Shown in pieces: positions 1-8,373 of a stretch of DNA of 22,754 nucleotides (positions are counted from its first letter, which is position 1; every line of letters begins with the position of its first letter). The notes beneath the pieces were generated by a model, which was not told the origin of the DNA, made no database searches, and worked only from the letters and a program-made list of their open reading frames with translations. Both the position numbers and the translations under genes were made by a program. Location of the stretch: contig JAIITD010000014.1 in assembly GCA_022737715.1 (NCBI GenBank), positions 1 through 22,754 on the forward strand. The letters are read 5' to 3'. Origin of the DNA: Veillonella sp. GTDB lineage: Bacteria > Bacillota > Negativicutes > Veillonellales > Veillonellaceae.

Positions 1-962
1 CTATGATCAACCGTTTGGCTGATGAATTCTCCAACGAATTGAACAACTTGGGCGTTCGTGTAGCTCGTTTGGAAGACCGTGTTGGTAATGTGAAAGTAAC
101 TGGCGATGCTCGTCTTCGTTACCAAGATGAAGAAAAAGGTAACTCTAAATTCGACGCACGTGCACGTTTGCAATTCAATGCAAAAGTAAACGATCGTACT
201 GATGCAGTTGTTCGTGTGGTTGCTGGTGATTTCGAATTTGGTGATGCTAATGCTGATACAACTGTAAAAGTTGACCGCGCATATGTAAACCACAAATTTG
301 GCGAACGCGTATCCGTTAAAGCTGGTCGTTTTGGTCAAATGTTAGGTGCTGGTTTAGCATATGACGATACTTTTGATGGTGCTCAATTCAATGCTGGTAA
401 CGACAAAGTTAACTTCCAAGCAGCTTATGGCTATGCTATTGAAGGCGTAAATAATGCTCCTACTAAAACAAACTCTCAACTTGCTGTAGCTGGTTTGAAC
501 GGTAAACTTGGTAAACACGTTAATGCTGGCGGTTTCTACGCACGTGTAAACGGTGAAGATTTGAAAGCTCCTGTAGCTGCTAAACCTTACAAAAATATCT
601 ATGGCTTCAACACAGACATTAACTTCGATAAAGTTTGGGTTGGTGGCGAATGGTTAAAAGCTTCTAACATTGAAAAATCTCAAGCATGGGTTGCAGGTGT
701 TGGTTATGGCGCATATGACCAAGCTAAACAAGGTACTTGGGACGTAAAAGCTCAATACTTCAACCAAAAAGCTAATGCTCCTATCTTGTCCAGTACTTGG
801 GACCACGCTTACACTGCTGGTTATAAAGGTTGGATGGCAACTGCTGACTATGCATTACAAGACAATGTTGGCTTAACTGCTTACTATGGCTTCAATTGGA
901 AAGATCAAGCCGGTGCTGATCAAAACGATTTCTACCGTGTTGACCTTAACTACCAATTCTAA
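1..962 (+). CDS. ompM: OmpM-type outer-membrane porin, 5' end outside the window
   Basis: This is the C-terminal part of an OmpM porin; the reading frame is open to the window edge, so the ATG at position 3 is an internal Met. What remains is the end of the coiled-coil linker (INRLADEFSNELNNLGVRV) followed by a beta-barrel of roughly 280 residues ending in YQF, the terminal aromatic expected for BAM-dependent insertion. The signal peptide and SLH domain seen in the three following paralogues must lie upstream. In this family the N-terminal SLH domain binds peptidoglycan and the barrel sits in the outer membrane, so the protein is both porin and envelope tether (established for Veillonella OmpM). 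It is followed by its own terminator at 996-1030, so it is probably transcribed separately from the next copy. Confidence 0.9.
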   Translation, partial: MINRLADEFSNELNNLGVRVARLEDRVGNVKVTGDARLRYQDEEKGNSKFDARARLQFNAKVNDRTDAVVRVVAGDFEFGDANADTTVKVDRAYVNHKFGERVSVKAGRFGQMLGAGLAYDDTFDGAQFNAGNDKVNFQAAYGYAIEGVNNAPTKTNSQLAVAGLNGKLGKHVNAGGFYARVNGEDLKAPVAAKPYKNIYGFNTDINFDKVWVGGEWLKASNIEKSQAWVAGVGYGAYDQAKQGTWDVKAQYFNQKANAPILSSTWDHAYTAGYKGWMATADYALQDNVGLTAYYGFNWKDQAGADQNDFYRVDLNYQF

Positions 963-995
963 TCTCGTAGATTAGTGTAGTTTAAGTACATGAAC

Positions 996-1030
996 AAAGA
1001 TGGCGAAACGTATGTTTCGCCATCTTTTTT
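996..1030 (+). terminator. Rho-independent terminator after first ompM
   Basis: Stem AGATGGCGAAAC / GTTTCGCCATCT with a GTAT loop, followed by a T run. It lies 34 nt after the stop codon. A related hairpin (GATGGCAAAAT) follows the third ompM copy. Confidence 0.9.
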
Positions 1031-1220
1031 ATGTAATACTTGCTTAAAAATGAAAATAATATGAAAATTTTACAATATTCTTAATGATTATTTATTTCTC
1101 ATTGCTATACTATAAAAGAATACTGTAGTTGTATACTTTTCATATATGGAAACGAGGATACATATAGAATTGATTCAACTATATTGTGTGAATATATAGT
1201 TTTTTTAGAGAGGTATTTTT

Positions 1221-2537
1221 ATGAAATCAAAATTTGCTCCTATGTTGGCAGCAATGGCTGTATTAGGTGTAACGACTGCATTCGCAGCTAATCCATTTTC
1301 CGATGTAACGCCAGATTCTTGGGCATATCAAGCTGTATCTCAATTGGCAGCGTCTGGTATAGTTAATGGCTATCCAGATGGGACTTTCAAAGGCCAAAAA
1401 GAGATTACTCGTTTTGAAATGGCTCAAATGGTTGCAAAAGCAATGGCTAATCAAGACAGAGCTAATGCAGAACAACAAGCGATGATTAATCGTTTGGCAG
1501 ATGAATTCTCCAACGAATTGAACAACTTAGGTGTTCGTGTATCTCGCTTAGAAGATCGCGTTGGCAATGTAAAGGTAACTGGTGATGTGCGACTTCGCTA
1601 TCTAGGCACTAAAGCAATGGGACCAGATTTTATAAGAAGCGACGGGGAATATAGTGAGAAGACACGTTTTGATGCTCGTGCTCGCATTCAATTTAATGCG
1701 AAGGTAAATGACCGCACTGATGCGGTTGTACGTGTTGCATCTGATAATTTTGAATTAGGCGCTGCCTCTAATCCGAGTGGAGAGTCTATTGGCCTACTTA
1801 CTGTTGACCGCGTCTATGTAAATCATAAATTTGGCGAACGTGTATCTGTAAAAGCGGGTCGTTTTGATCAAATGATTGGTAATGGTTTGATCCATGATGA
1901 TAAATTTGATGGGGTTCAACTAAATATTGGCAATGACAAAGTCCAATTCCAAGGCGCACATGGGTATTTACTTACAGGTCTTTATGTAAATGTTCCGGCA
2001 GAGTATAATCATACGATTTCTTATGCAGGTATTAAAGGTCAATTAAATAAACATATCAATGTAGGTGGTTTCTTTACACGCTTTAATACACAAAAGGTAT
2101 TAGATAATAGCTTAAAAAATGTGTATGGTTTTAGCACAGATATGAAATTTAATAAGCTTTGGATTGGTGCGGAAACTGTGAAAGATACGCAAGCAAAACA
2201 TGCGTATGCTTGGACGGCTGGTATCGGTTATGGCGATTATGACATCGCTAAAAAAGGCACATGGGATGTAAAGGCGCAATACTTTAACTTTGGTGAACAT
2301 ATGGGGGCTATTTCTTCAAAATGGAATATTGCCTATGATTCTACACAATCAGATAGCACAGGTCATATCGAGTTCCACGGCTATAAAGGTTGGCTCACAA
2401 CTGTGAACTATGCATTGCAAGACAATGTAGGTTTAAGTGCCTATGCTGGATTTAAAGGGAGAAATAGTCCGGAATATCATTCAAGATATCGTAAATTAGC
2501 TAACTACTATCGCGTTGAGTTGAACTACCAATTCTAA
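1221..2537 (+). CDS. ompM: OmpM-type porin with SLH domain (second copy)
   Basis: A 438-residue outer-membrane porin and peptidoglycan tether. Visible parts: signal peptide 1-22 or 23 (ending TTAFA-A), one SLH domain about 24-78 (NPFSDVTPDSWAYQAV, GYPDGTF, then ITRFEMAQ at 62-69), a coiled coil about 79-115, and a beta-barrel to the C-terminal YQF. The start is the ATG at 1221 behind AGAGAGG at 1207-1213. The upstream 190 bases are AT-rich and contain TATACT hexamers at 1106 and 1132, but I cannot assign a clean -35. Only 46 nt and no terminator separate it from the next copy, so the two probably form one transcript. The barrel differs from its neighbours mainly in the stretches expected to be extracellular loops, while the N-terminal 115 residues are nearly constant. 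Confidence 0.93.
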   Translation: MKSKFAPMLAAMAVLGVTTAFAANPFSDVTPDSWAYQAVSQLAASGIVNGYPDGTFKGQKEITRFEMAQMVAKAMANQDRANAEQQAMINRLADEFSNELNNLGVRVSRLEDRVGNVKVTGDVRLRYLGTKAMGPDFIRSDGEYSEKTRFDARARIQFNAKVNDRTDAVVRVASDNFELGAASNPSGESIGLLTVDRVYVNHKFGERVSVKAGRFDQMIGNGLIHDDKFDGVQLNIGNDKVQFQGAHGYLLTGLYVNVPAEYNHTISYAGIKGQLNKHINVGGFFTRFNTQKVLDNSLKNVYGFSTDMKFNKLWIGAETVKDTQAKHAYAWTAGIGYGDYDIAKKGTWDVKAQYFNFGEHMGAISSKWNIAYDSTQSDSTGHIEFHGYKGWLTTVNYALQDNVGLSAYAGFKGRNSPEYHSRYRKLANYYRVELNYQF

Positions 2538-2583
2538 TAAATGTGTGTATAGATTATTGTAGTAAGAATTGAGAGGTTTTAGT

Positions 2584-3912
2584 ATGAAACGACAATTTGC
2601 TGTTATGTTAGCTTCAACGGCTATACTAGGTATAACGACTGCCTTCGCAGTGAATCCATTTTCTGATGTAACGCCAGATTCTTGGGCGTATCAATCCGTA
2701 TCTCAATTGGCGAGTGCGGGCATTATTAATGGCTATCCAGATGGGACTTTCAAAGGCCAAAAGGAAATTACCCGTTTTGAAATGGCTCAAATGATTGCGA
2801 AGGCCATGGCTAATCAGGACCGCGCTAATGCGGAACAACAAGTGATGATTAATCGCTTAGCCGATGAATTTTCCAATGAATTGAATAATTTGGGCGTTCG
2901 CGTGGCTCGTTTAGAGGACCGCACAGGTAATGTGAAAGTTTCCGGTGATGTGCAGTTCTTATTGCGTCATTCCTTTACGAAAAATGGCGTGTTGATAGGG
3001 CAAGGCGGACAATATTACAAGCCATCTAAATTTGATATCCGTAGTCGTGTGCAATTTAATGCAAAGGTAAATGACCGCACTGATGTAGTGGCTCGTTTTA
3101 GAACCTATCAAATGGAATTTGGCGACGGCGGTGAATACGAATCCACTCCTACACTGGATCGGGGGTATGTAAATCATCGATTTGGCAAACATACATCTGT
3201 GAAGGTGGGCCGTTTTAATCAAGTCATCGGTAATGGTTTATTGTATGATGATACATTCGATGGTATTCAATTCAACACGGGGAATGATAGAGTTCAACTT
3301 CAATTAGCCCATGGCTATGCGACGGCAGAGCATAATGAAACCCGTTTCTTGCCAGATCGTGATCAATATAATTATGCAGGCCTCAAAGGTACATTGAATA
3401 AGCATATCGATGTGGGTGCATTCTACTCTCGTCATAGAAGAGATAAAACCGGTTATTATAATACATACGGTAATTTGTATGGTGTAAGCACGGATATGAA
3501 TTTTAATAAACTTTGGATTGGTGGCGAATGGGCGAAAGCGGTTGGCACCGCACATAGCCATGCTTGGACTGCTGGTATTGGTTATGGTAATTACAACGCC
3601 GCAAAAAAAGGTACCTGGGATGTAAAGGCACAATACTTTAGCTTTGATCAAAACTTAGCGTCCTATGGATCCAAGTGGAACTTCCCATTTGATGCCAATA
3701 ATTACCATTGGGATTATAATGCAACACCACCATCTGTTACCACTACATATCGTGGCTTTAGAGGCTGGATGGCCACTGTTGACTACGCGTTGCAAGACAA
3801 TGTGAGCCTCAATGCATACTATGGATTCAAGAATAGAACACATCGTATCGATGGTTCCCTTAATGAATACTTACCAAACTATTACCGCGTAGAGCTAAAT
3901 TACCAATTCTGA
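2584..3912 (+). CDS. ompM: OmpM-type porin with SLH domain (third copy)
   Basis: A 442-residue paralogue with the same plan: signal peptide 1-22, SLH domain 24-78 with ITRFEMAQ, coiled coil, and a barrel ending in YQF. I chose the ATG at 2584 because GAGAGG (2571-2576) lies 7 nt before it; an in-frame TTG at 2569 would put the ribosome site inside the gene. It follows the second copy by 46 nt with no hairpin between, suggesting a bicistronic unit closed by the terminator at 3961-3993. The barrel start departs most from the family: VSGDVQFLLRHSF replaces the usual VTGD-RLRY form, and later segments are rich in Tyr and Asn, probably loops. Function as porin and tether is from the family; its own pore properties are unknown. 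Confidence 0.92.
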   Translation: MKRQFAVMLASTAILGITTAFAVNPFSDVTPDSWAYQSVSQLASAGIINGYPDGTFKGQKEITRFEMAQMIAKAMANQDRANAEQQVMINRLADEFSNELNNLGVRVARLEDRTGNVKVSGDVQFLLRHSFTKNGVLIGQGGQYYKPSKFDIRSRVQFNAKVNDRTDVVARFRTYQMEFGDGGEYESTPTLDRGYVNHRFGKHTSVKVGRFNQVIGNGLLYDDTFDGIQFNTGNDRVQLQLAHGYATAEHNETRFLPDRDQYNYAGLKGTLNKHIDVGAFYSRHRRDKTGYYNTYGNLYGVSTDMNFNKLWIGGEWAKAVGTAHSHAWTAGIGYGNYNAAKKGTWDVKAQYFSFDQNLASYGSKWNFPFDANNYHWDYNATPPSVTTTYRGFRGWMATVDYALQDNVSLNAYYGFKNRTHRIDGSLNEYLPNYYRVELNYQF

Positions 3913-3960
3913 TCCAATAGATTGGCACAACTTAATACAATGTAAAAAGATGGCGAAATA

Positions 3961-3993
3961 AGATGGCAAAATGTATATTTTGTCATCTTTTTT
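3961..3993 (+). terminator. Rho-independent terminator after third ompM
   Basis: Stem AGATGGCAAAAT / ATTTTGTCATCT (one G-T pair), loop GTAT, then a run of T. It closes the second and third ompM genes. Confidence 0.85.
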
Positions 3994-4213
3994 GTTATAT
4001 TAGCGGTTTTTCTACAGGTGTTGAGGGTACCTTTACAATCCTATGAAAATGCAATGAACTTTATTCTAAAATATAAAATATTTGTTATAGTATGTTATAC
4101 TTATGTTATATTCTGCGTATAACGGTTATCACTTATAAGGGGTTAGGGAGATACAGTGTTAGTAGGGCCGAATTGCAGATGTGTATGGTTCTTTTTTGGA
4201 GAGAGGTATAGTT

Positions 4214-5542
4214 ATGAAAAAACAATTTGCCGCTATCTTTGCAGCAACAGCTGTGTTGGGTGTAACAACTGCGTTTGCAGCGAACCCATTTTCTGATGTA
4301 ACCCCTGATTCTTGGGCGTACCAAGCCGTGTCTCAATTGGCTAGCACTGGTATCATTACGGGCTACCCAGATGGGACTTTCAGAGGCGAAAATGGCATTA
4401 CTCGTTTCCAAGTGGCACAAATGGTGGCGAAAGCGCTTGCTAACCAAGACCGTGCTAATGCGGAACAACAAGCCTTGATTAATCGTTTGGCTGATGAATT
4501 TTCTAATGAATTGAATAACTTGGGCGTTCGCGTGGCTCGTTTAGAGGACCGCGTAGGTAATGTGAAAGTAACCGGCGATATGCGTCTTCGTTATCTTGGT
4601 TCCCAAAAGAAAGATGGTAACTATGTAAACGCTTTGGGCGATTACAGCAAAGGTTCCCAATTCGACGCGCGTGCTCGCATTCAGTTCAATGCGAAGGTCA
4701 ATGACCGCACAGACGCTGTCGTTCGCGTAACTTCTGGGGACTTTGAATTTGGCGATGCGACTAATGGTGGCAATGCAACGGCTACTATCGACCGCGCTTA
4801 TGTAAATCATAAATTTGGTGAACGCGTGTCTGTGAAAGCTGGTCGCTTCGATCAAATGCTCGGCAACGGTTTAATTTATGATGACACATTCGACGGCGTT
4901 CAATTCAATGCAGGCAACGATAAAGTTCAATTCCAAGCAGCTTATGGCTATGCTGTGGCAGGTGCTTTTGACGGCTTAACTAAAAAATCCAACAAAACAT
5001 TTACCTATGCAGGTCTTAAAGGTCAACTTAATAAACACGTAAACCTTGGTGGCTTCTATGCCCGTAGAAATGCGCACAAATCCGGCAGTGGCGACCTCAA
5101 AAACATGTATGGCTTCAGCACAGACATGAACTTTGATAAAGTTTGGGTTGGTGGCGAATGGGTGAAAGCCGCTGGCGTTTCTCATGGTTCTGCATGGACT
5201 GCAGGCCTTGGTTACGGCGACTACGACCAAGCAAAACGCGGTTCCTGGGACGTAAAAGCACAATACTTCAACTTTGGTCAAAACCTAGGCGCTGCATCAT
5301 CCACATGGGACATCGCTTACGATCTAACTAATACGGCTTGGGCCACAGTTGCACCTGGTATAACTACTAGTACAATGAATTACCAAGGCTTCAAAGGCTG
5401 GTTGTTAACAGCTGACTACGCATTACAAAAGAACGTAGGCCTCACTGCATACTACGGCTTCAATAACAAAACAAACAAGGCTACCGGCGATAACGAAAAA
5501 CTTTCCAACTACTACCGCGTAGACCTTAACTACCAATTCTAA
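4214..5542 (+). CDS. ompM: OmpM-type porin with SLH domain (fourth copy)
   Basis: A 442-residue OmpM porin: signal peptide 1-22, SLH domain 24-78, coiled coil about 79-115, barrel to the terminal YQF. The ATG at 4214 is preceded by GGAGAGAGG ending at 4206, 7 nt away; an in-frame ATG at 4181 has no such site. It has its own AT-rich leader of 220 bases after the previous terminator, with a TATACT at 4096-4101 as a possible -10, and its own strong terminator at 5574, so it is probably a separate unit. In the SLH domain the otherwise constant TRFE motif reads TRFQ (residues 63-66), with neighbouring changes (GENG for GQKE), which may alter peptidoglycan binding. Its barrel is closest to the first, truncated copy. 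Confidence 0.93.
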   Translation: MKKQFAAIFAATAVLGVTTAFAANPFSDVTPDSWAYQAVSQLASTGIITGYPDGTFRGENGITRFQVAQMVAKALANQDRANAEQQALINRLADEFSNELNNLGVRVARLEDRVGNVKVTGDMRLRYLGSQKKDGNYVNALGDYSKGSQFDARARIQFNAKVNDRTDAVVRVTSGDFEFGDATNGGNATATIDRAYVNHKFGERVSVKAGRFDQMLGNGLIYDDTFDGVQFNAGNDKVQFQAAYGYAVAGAFDGLTKKSNKTFTYAGLKGQLNKHVNLGGFYARRNAHKSGSGDLKNMYGFSTDMNFDKVWVGGEWVKAAGVSHGSAWTAGLGYGDYDQAKRGSWDVKAQYFNFGQNLGAASSTWDIAYDLTNTAWATVAPGITTSTMNYQGFKGWLLTADYALQKNVGLTAYYGFNNKTNKATGDNEKLSNYYRVDLNYQF

Positions 5543-5573
5543 TCTGATGATTGGTATCGTTCATAACTAAAAC

Positions 5574-5616
5574 AATCCCCTTGATGAGTATCTTGGTACC
5601 TATCAAGGGGATTTTA
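5574..5616 (+). terminator. Rho-independent terminator after fourth ompM (copy 1 of a duplicated hairpin)
   Basis: Perfect 12-bp stem AATCCCCTTGAT / ATCAAGGGGATT followed by TTTAAATT. The whole hairpin recurs with a single loop difference at 8926-8968, and in both places the palindromic repeat begins 4-6 bases later. Confidence 0.9.
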
Positions 5617-5619
5617 AAT

Positions 5620-5897
5620 TAGAACAGGCGTGTTCTAATTTTTAAGAGAGGTATTAAGGGACTCGGATAATACTACAGACCTGTAGTAATTAGTAAGATG
5701 AGCCTGATATAGTGTCTCCAGAAATAGAACAGGCCTGTTCTAATTTTTAGGAGAGGTATAAAGGTCCCAGGCAATACTACAGGCTTGTAGTAACTAGTAA
5801 GATAAGCCTAATATAGTGTCTTTAGAAATAGAACAGGCCTGTTCTAATTTTTAGGAGAGGTATTAAAGGGCTTAGCCAATACTACAGGCCTGTACTA
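5620..5897. repeat. Array of six alternating 18-bp palindromes (island A)
   Basis: Two palindromes sharing the core ACAGGCCTGT alternate. Type a (TAGAACAGGCCTGTTCTA) starts at 5620 (centre GGCG instead of GGCC), 5725 and 5829. Type b (TACTACAGGCCTGTAGTA, each copy with one or two changes) starts at 5671, 5775 and 5880. Start-to-start spacing is 51, 54, 50, 54, 51, so the full unit is 104-105 bp. The a-to-b spacers carry TTTTTAGGAGAGGTATTAAAG and the b-to-a spacers AGATGAGCCTGATATAGTGTC, both conserved. The spacing is close to five helical turns, placing sites on one face of the DNA. I do not recognise the element; an operator array or a miniature repeat element are the main options. Confidence 0.9.
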
Positions 5898-5914
5898 ATT
5901 TTATTTCTCTCATA

Positions 5915-5943
5915 TTTACAAATAACAAATTGTAAATTATAAT
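5915..5943 (+). promoter_or_regulatory. Sigma-A-type promoter of the type Va autotransporter
   Basis: TTTACA at 5915-5920, a 17-nt spacer, and TATAAT at 5938-5943. Transcription would begin near 5950, giving a leader of about 40 nt that contains the shared AT-rich motif at 5943-5974. Confidence 0.65.
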
Positions 5944-5974
5944 TTAAGATAATTTATAGTTTGTTTACATTGTG
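5943..5974 (+). promoter_or_regulatory. AT-rich motif shared by three gene leaders (copy 1)
   Basis: TTTAAGATAATT (5943-5954) is followed by ATAGTTTGTTTACA (5956-5969). TTTAAGATAATT recurs upstream of the SLH-bearing trimeric autotransporter at 15850-15861, and TTTATAGTTT-TTTA recurs upstream of the ATPase gene at 11522. It may be an operator; no regulator is identified. Confidence 0.35.
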
Positions 5975-5991
5975 AGAGTGAGAGGACTATT

Positions 5992-8250
5992 ATGAGACAT
6001 GTAAGTAAAGCAAAGCTATCGTTAGCTGTGGCACTGGCGATTGCTGGATCTGTAATGCCTAATATGATGGTAGATGCGGCCTATACTGCTCCGTATACTG
6101 ATAATACAGACTTCGTAGCTAACAGTGATGATATGATACGTGTATTCCCAGAATACGATAAAAATATATCTTCTATAGTAGCGAATGGTGGTATGGTTAT
6201 TATTGAAGACGGGTATTCTAATATTGGCTATGGTCATAGTGCATTTGCTACCAGTAAAAATGGTGGAGACATTAAATTGAAAAAAGGTGTATATAATTCT
6301 GGTAGAGTGAGTACACCTGTTGCCCTTGCTCAAGGCGGCACAATTAATATAGGCGTCCATGATCATCACGGTGAATTTACGGGTGATAAAATATTCGTTG
6401 AAGGCGATGTTATAGTTAAACATGATCCAATTCATAGCTCAACCATTAATATCGGTATAGATGGTGAGGAATCCAATTGGTCTGGGCTAGCTTTCAATTT
6501 AGCTGATGAAAATGACAGAAAATATGATCATATCAATGTGTTCCTTGGTGAAAGAGGGGCTTGGGAGCTATTATATCAAGGTGGCCTTGATGGTACTAAC
6601 CTTGATAGTAGTACTATGCCTAGCCGTGTACATCGACTCGTTGGCTCTACGAATCGTAATTTTCAAAATATAGTAGAGCAAAATGAGCATAATAAACTCT
6701 ATATTGATAAGCTCGAAGGACATGTGAATTTTATTTATGATCCTAATGATGAATATGCAGATACCGAGGATCCAGAATATACACCGCCAACTACAACATA
6801 TAATGGTTTAACGGCTGATTCCTTCTGGGGTGGTGACATTCATATTACAAGTGCAGCCCCTAATTCTGGCGCTCATCTATACACCAGCCGCAAGGGATTG
6901 GACTTGTCTACTGAGGATAATGTAAACAAGGTTTTGGATAATCTTGCACACAAGGTGTACTACCATGATTATGTAACTGGTGAAAGAAACCTTGAAGGCA
7001 CAGTAGCCATTGCTTCTGAAGGTGCTGAATCTGGACGTTTTAAGGTAGTAACATCTGGTTATGCTAAAGAAGGTGCTATTACATGGCAAGCCGACCAAAA
7101 TGGTCAAGGTAAATACGTGTACGGCAATACAACAGTAACGCCAGCACCACAACCGGCACCGCAACCAACGCCGGCTCCAACACCGCAACCAGCACCAACG
7201 CCGGCCCCAACACCACAACCAGCACCAGCGCCGGATCCAACACCGACACCAGCACCAACGCCGGCTCCGACACCAGCGCCGCAACCAGCGCCAACGCCGG
7301 TTCCAACACCACAACCAGCACCAACGCCGGCTCCAACACCACAACCAGCTCAATCAACGGCATATGATACTCCTCATATGCGTGGCGCTCGTTCCGCGAT
7401 TATGAGCAATATCAACGGCTGGCGCACATTAACTAATTCGTATCGTCCTCGTGCATTGCAACAAGGAGCAACAACAGGTATTTGGGCCCATATCGGTGGC
7501 GGTCAATACAGCTATGATGCACAAGGTATTGATACCGACACAACTTATACACGCATTCAAGGTGGTTACGACGCTAAAACTGGTAGCGGCTGGACCGTAG
7601 GCGGTCAAGTGTCCTATCTTCGTGGCCATGATGATTATGTATTCAATGGCTCTGGCAAAGAAAAGGCCTTTGCAGTTGGCGCCTATGGTTTGAAAGACCT
7701 CGGCCGAGATCAATACATTCAACTTGAATCCCAAGTTGGTCGCGTAACGAATACTTTCACAGCTCGTAATGAAATTGGTGAAAGCCTATCTGGCGAAACG
7801 AAGGCTAATGCATACATTATCGGCGCTCGCTATGGTAAAACTGTGAAATTACAAAATGGTGTATACATCGAACCTCAAGCACAATTGAGCTATACCCGCT
7901 TTGGTGGAGATAGCTTTAATGCAGGCACCATGCATGTAGACCAAGCTGGCGTAAGCAGTACTGCTGGCGGTCTTGGCCTTGAAATTGGTAAGACCTTTGG
8001 CGCAGGCAGCATCTATACTCGTGTAGGTGTTAACCATGCCTTCTCCGGCTCGGTGAAAACTACATACATAAGTGGTTCCACTGTGAAATCTACAGAACAA
8101 GACCTTAAAGGTACATGGACTGACCTTGCATTCGGTGGTCGTTATGGTATCAATGCTAACAACAGCCTTTATGCTGATATTAGCACAGGTTTATCTGGCG
8201 ACTATAAACCAGGCTGGTCTGTAAACGCTGGCTTTACACATAAGTTCTAA
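5992..8250 (+). CDS. Type Va autotransporter with Pro-rich linker
   Basis: A 752-residue monomeric autotransporter. Signal peptide 1-29 or 30 (LSLAVALAIAGSVMP, cleavage near VDA-A), a passenger of about 350 residues rich in Gly, Asn and Asp, a Pro/Ala/Thr/Gln repeat linker 384-452, and a C-terminal translocator domain about 455-752 of 12-strand type ending in THKF. In the translocator GIWAHIGGGQYSY, GGYDAKTGSGWTVGGQVSYL and the final Phe are typical. The passenger has no protease triad or other domain I recognise; it may be an adhesin. Start ATG at 5992 has GAGAGG at 5980-5985. The gene is bounded by repeat islands A and B and closed by a strong terminator, so it appears monocistronic. Confidence 0.92.
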   Translation: MRHVSKAKLSLAVALAIAGSVMPNMMVDAAYTAPYTDNTDFVANSDDMIRVFPEYDKNISSIVANGGMVIIEDGYSNIGYGHSAFATSKNGGDIKLKKGVYNSGRVSTPVALAQGGTINIGVHDHHGEFTGDKIFVEGDVIVKHDPIHSSTINIGIDGEESNWSGLAFNLADENDRKYDHINVFLGERGAWELLYQGGLDGTNLDSSTMPSRVHRLVGSTNRNFQNIVEQNEHNKLYIDKLEGHVNFIYDPNDEYADTEDPEYTPPTTTYNGLTADSFWGGDIHITSAAPNSGAHLYTSRKGLDLSTEDNVNKVLDNLAHKVYYHDYVTGERNLEGTVAIASEGAESGRFKVVTSGYAKEGAITWQADQNGQGKYVYGNTTVTPAPQPAPQPTPAPTPQPAPTPAPTPQPAPAPDPTPTPAPTPAPTPAPQPAPTPVPTPQPAPTPAPTPQPAQSTAYDTPHMRGARSAIMSNINGWRTLTNSYRPRALQQGATTGIWAHIGGGQYSYDAQGIDTDTTYTRIQGGYDAKTGSGWTVGGQVSYLRGHDDYVFNGSGKEKAFAVGAYGLKDLGRDQYIQLESQVGRVTNTFTARNEIGESLSGETKANAYIIGARYGKTVKLQNGVYIEPQAQLSYTRFGGDSFNAGTMHVDQAGVSSTAGGLGLEIGKTFGAGSIYTRVGVNHAFSGSVKTTYISGSTVKSTEQDLKGTWTDLAFGGRYGINANNSLYADISTGLSGDYKPGWSVNAGFTHKF
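7141..7350 (+). repeat. In-frame Pro-rich tandem repeat in the autotransporter gene
   Basis: About 210 bp encode imperfect repeats of PAPTPQPAPTPAPT type (residues 384-452). Units such as CCAGCACCAACGCCGGC recur almost unchanged at DNA level. All changes keep the frame, and the segment links passenger and barrel, so it may act as a rigid spacer across the cell wall or surface. Confidence 0.9.
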
Positions 8251-8293
8251 ACTATGTTTACCTAAAATAATCTGAAAATATAGTCTATATATA

Positions 8294-8353
8294 AAATAGC
8301 CCCAGAGTACTAATAGCGGTGTATATTAGCTGTTAGTACTCTGGGGCTTTTAT
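8294..8353 (+). terminator. Rho-independent terminator after autotransporter
   Basis: Perfect 16-bp stem AGCCCCAGAGTACTAA / TTAGTACTCTGGGGCT (8298-8313 and 8333-8348) with a 19-nt loop and a TTTTA tail. Confidence 0.93.
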
Positions 8354-8373
8354 AAATATGGTGTCTTCGGAAT

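Noticed and set aside
1263..1478. Minus-strand ORFs recurring inside each ompM gene
   Set aside because: They recur because the opposite strand is conserved between copies; no start site or codon pattern supports them.
5725..5742. LexA/SOS box (GAAC...GTTC)
   Set aside because: The Bacillus-type box has four bases between GAAC and GTTC, here there are six, and the alternating CTAC palindromes do not fit.
5620..5897. CRISPR array
   Set aside because: Repeats are palindromes of 18 bp with two alternating types, and the spacers are themselves conserved. There are no unique spacers and no cas genes.
6877..7363. Long minus-strand ORFs over the Pro-rich segment
   Set aside because: They are Trp/Arg- or Val/Leu-rich shadows of the in-frame Pro repeat, without ribosome sites.
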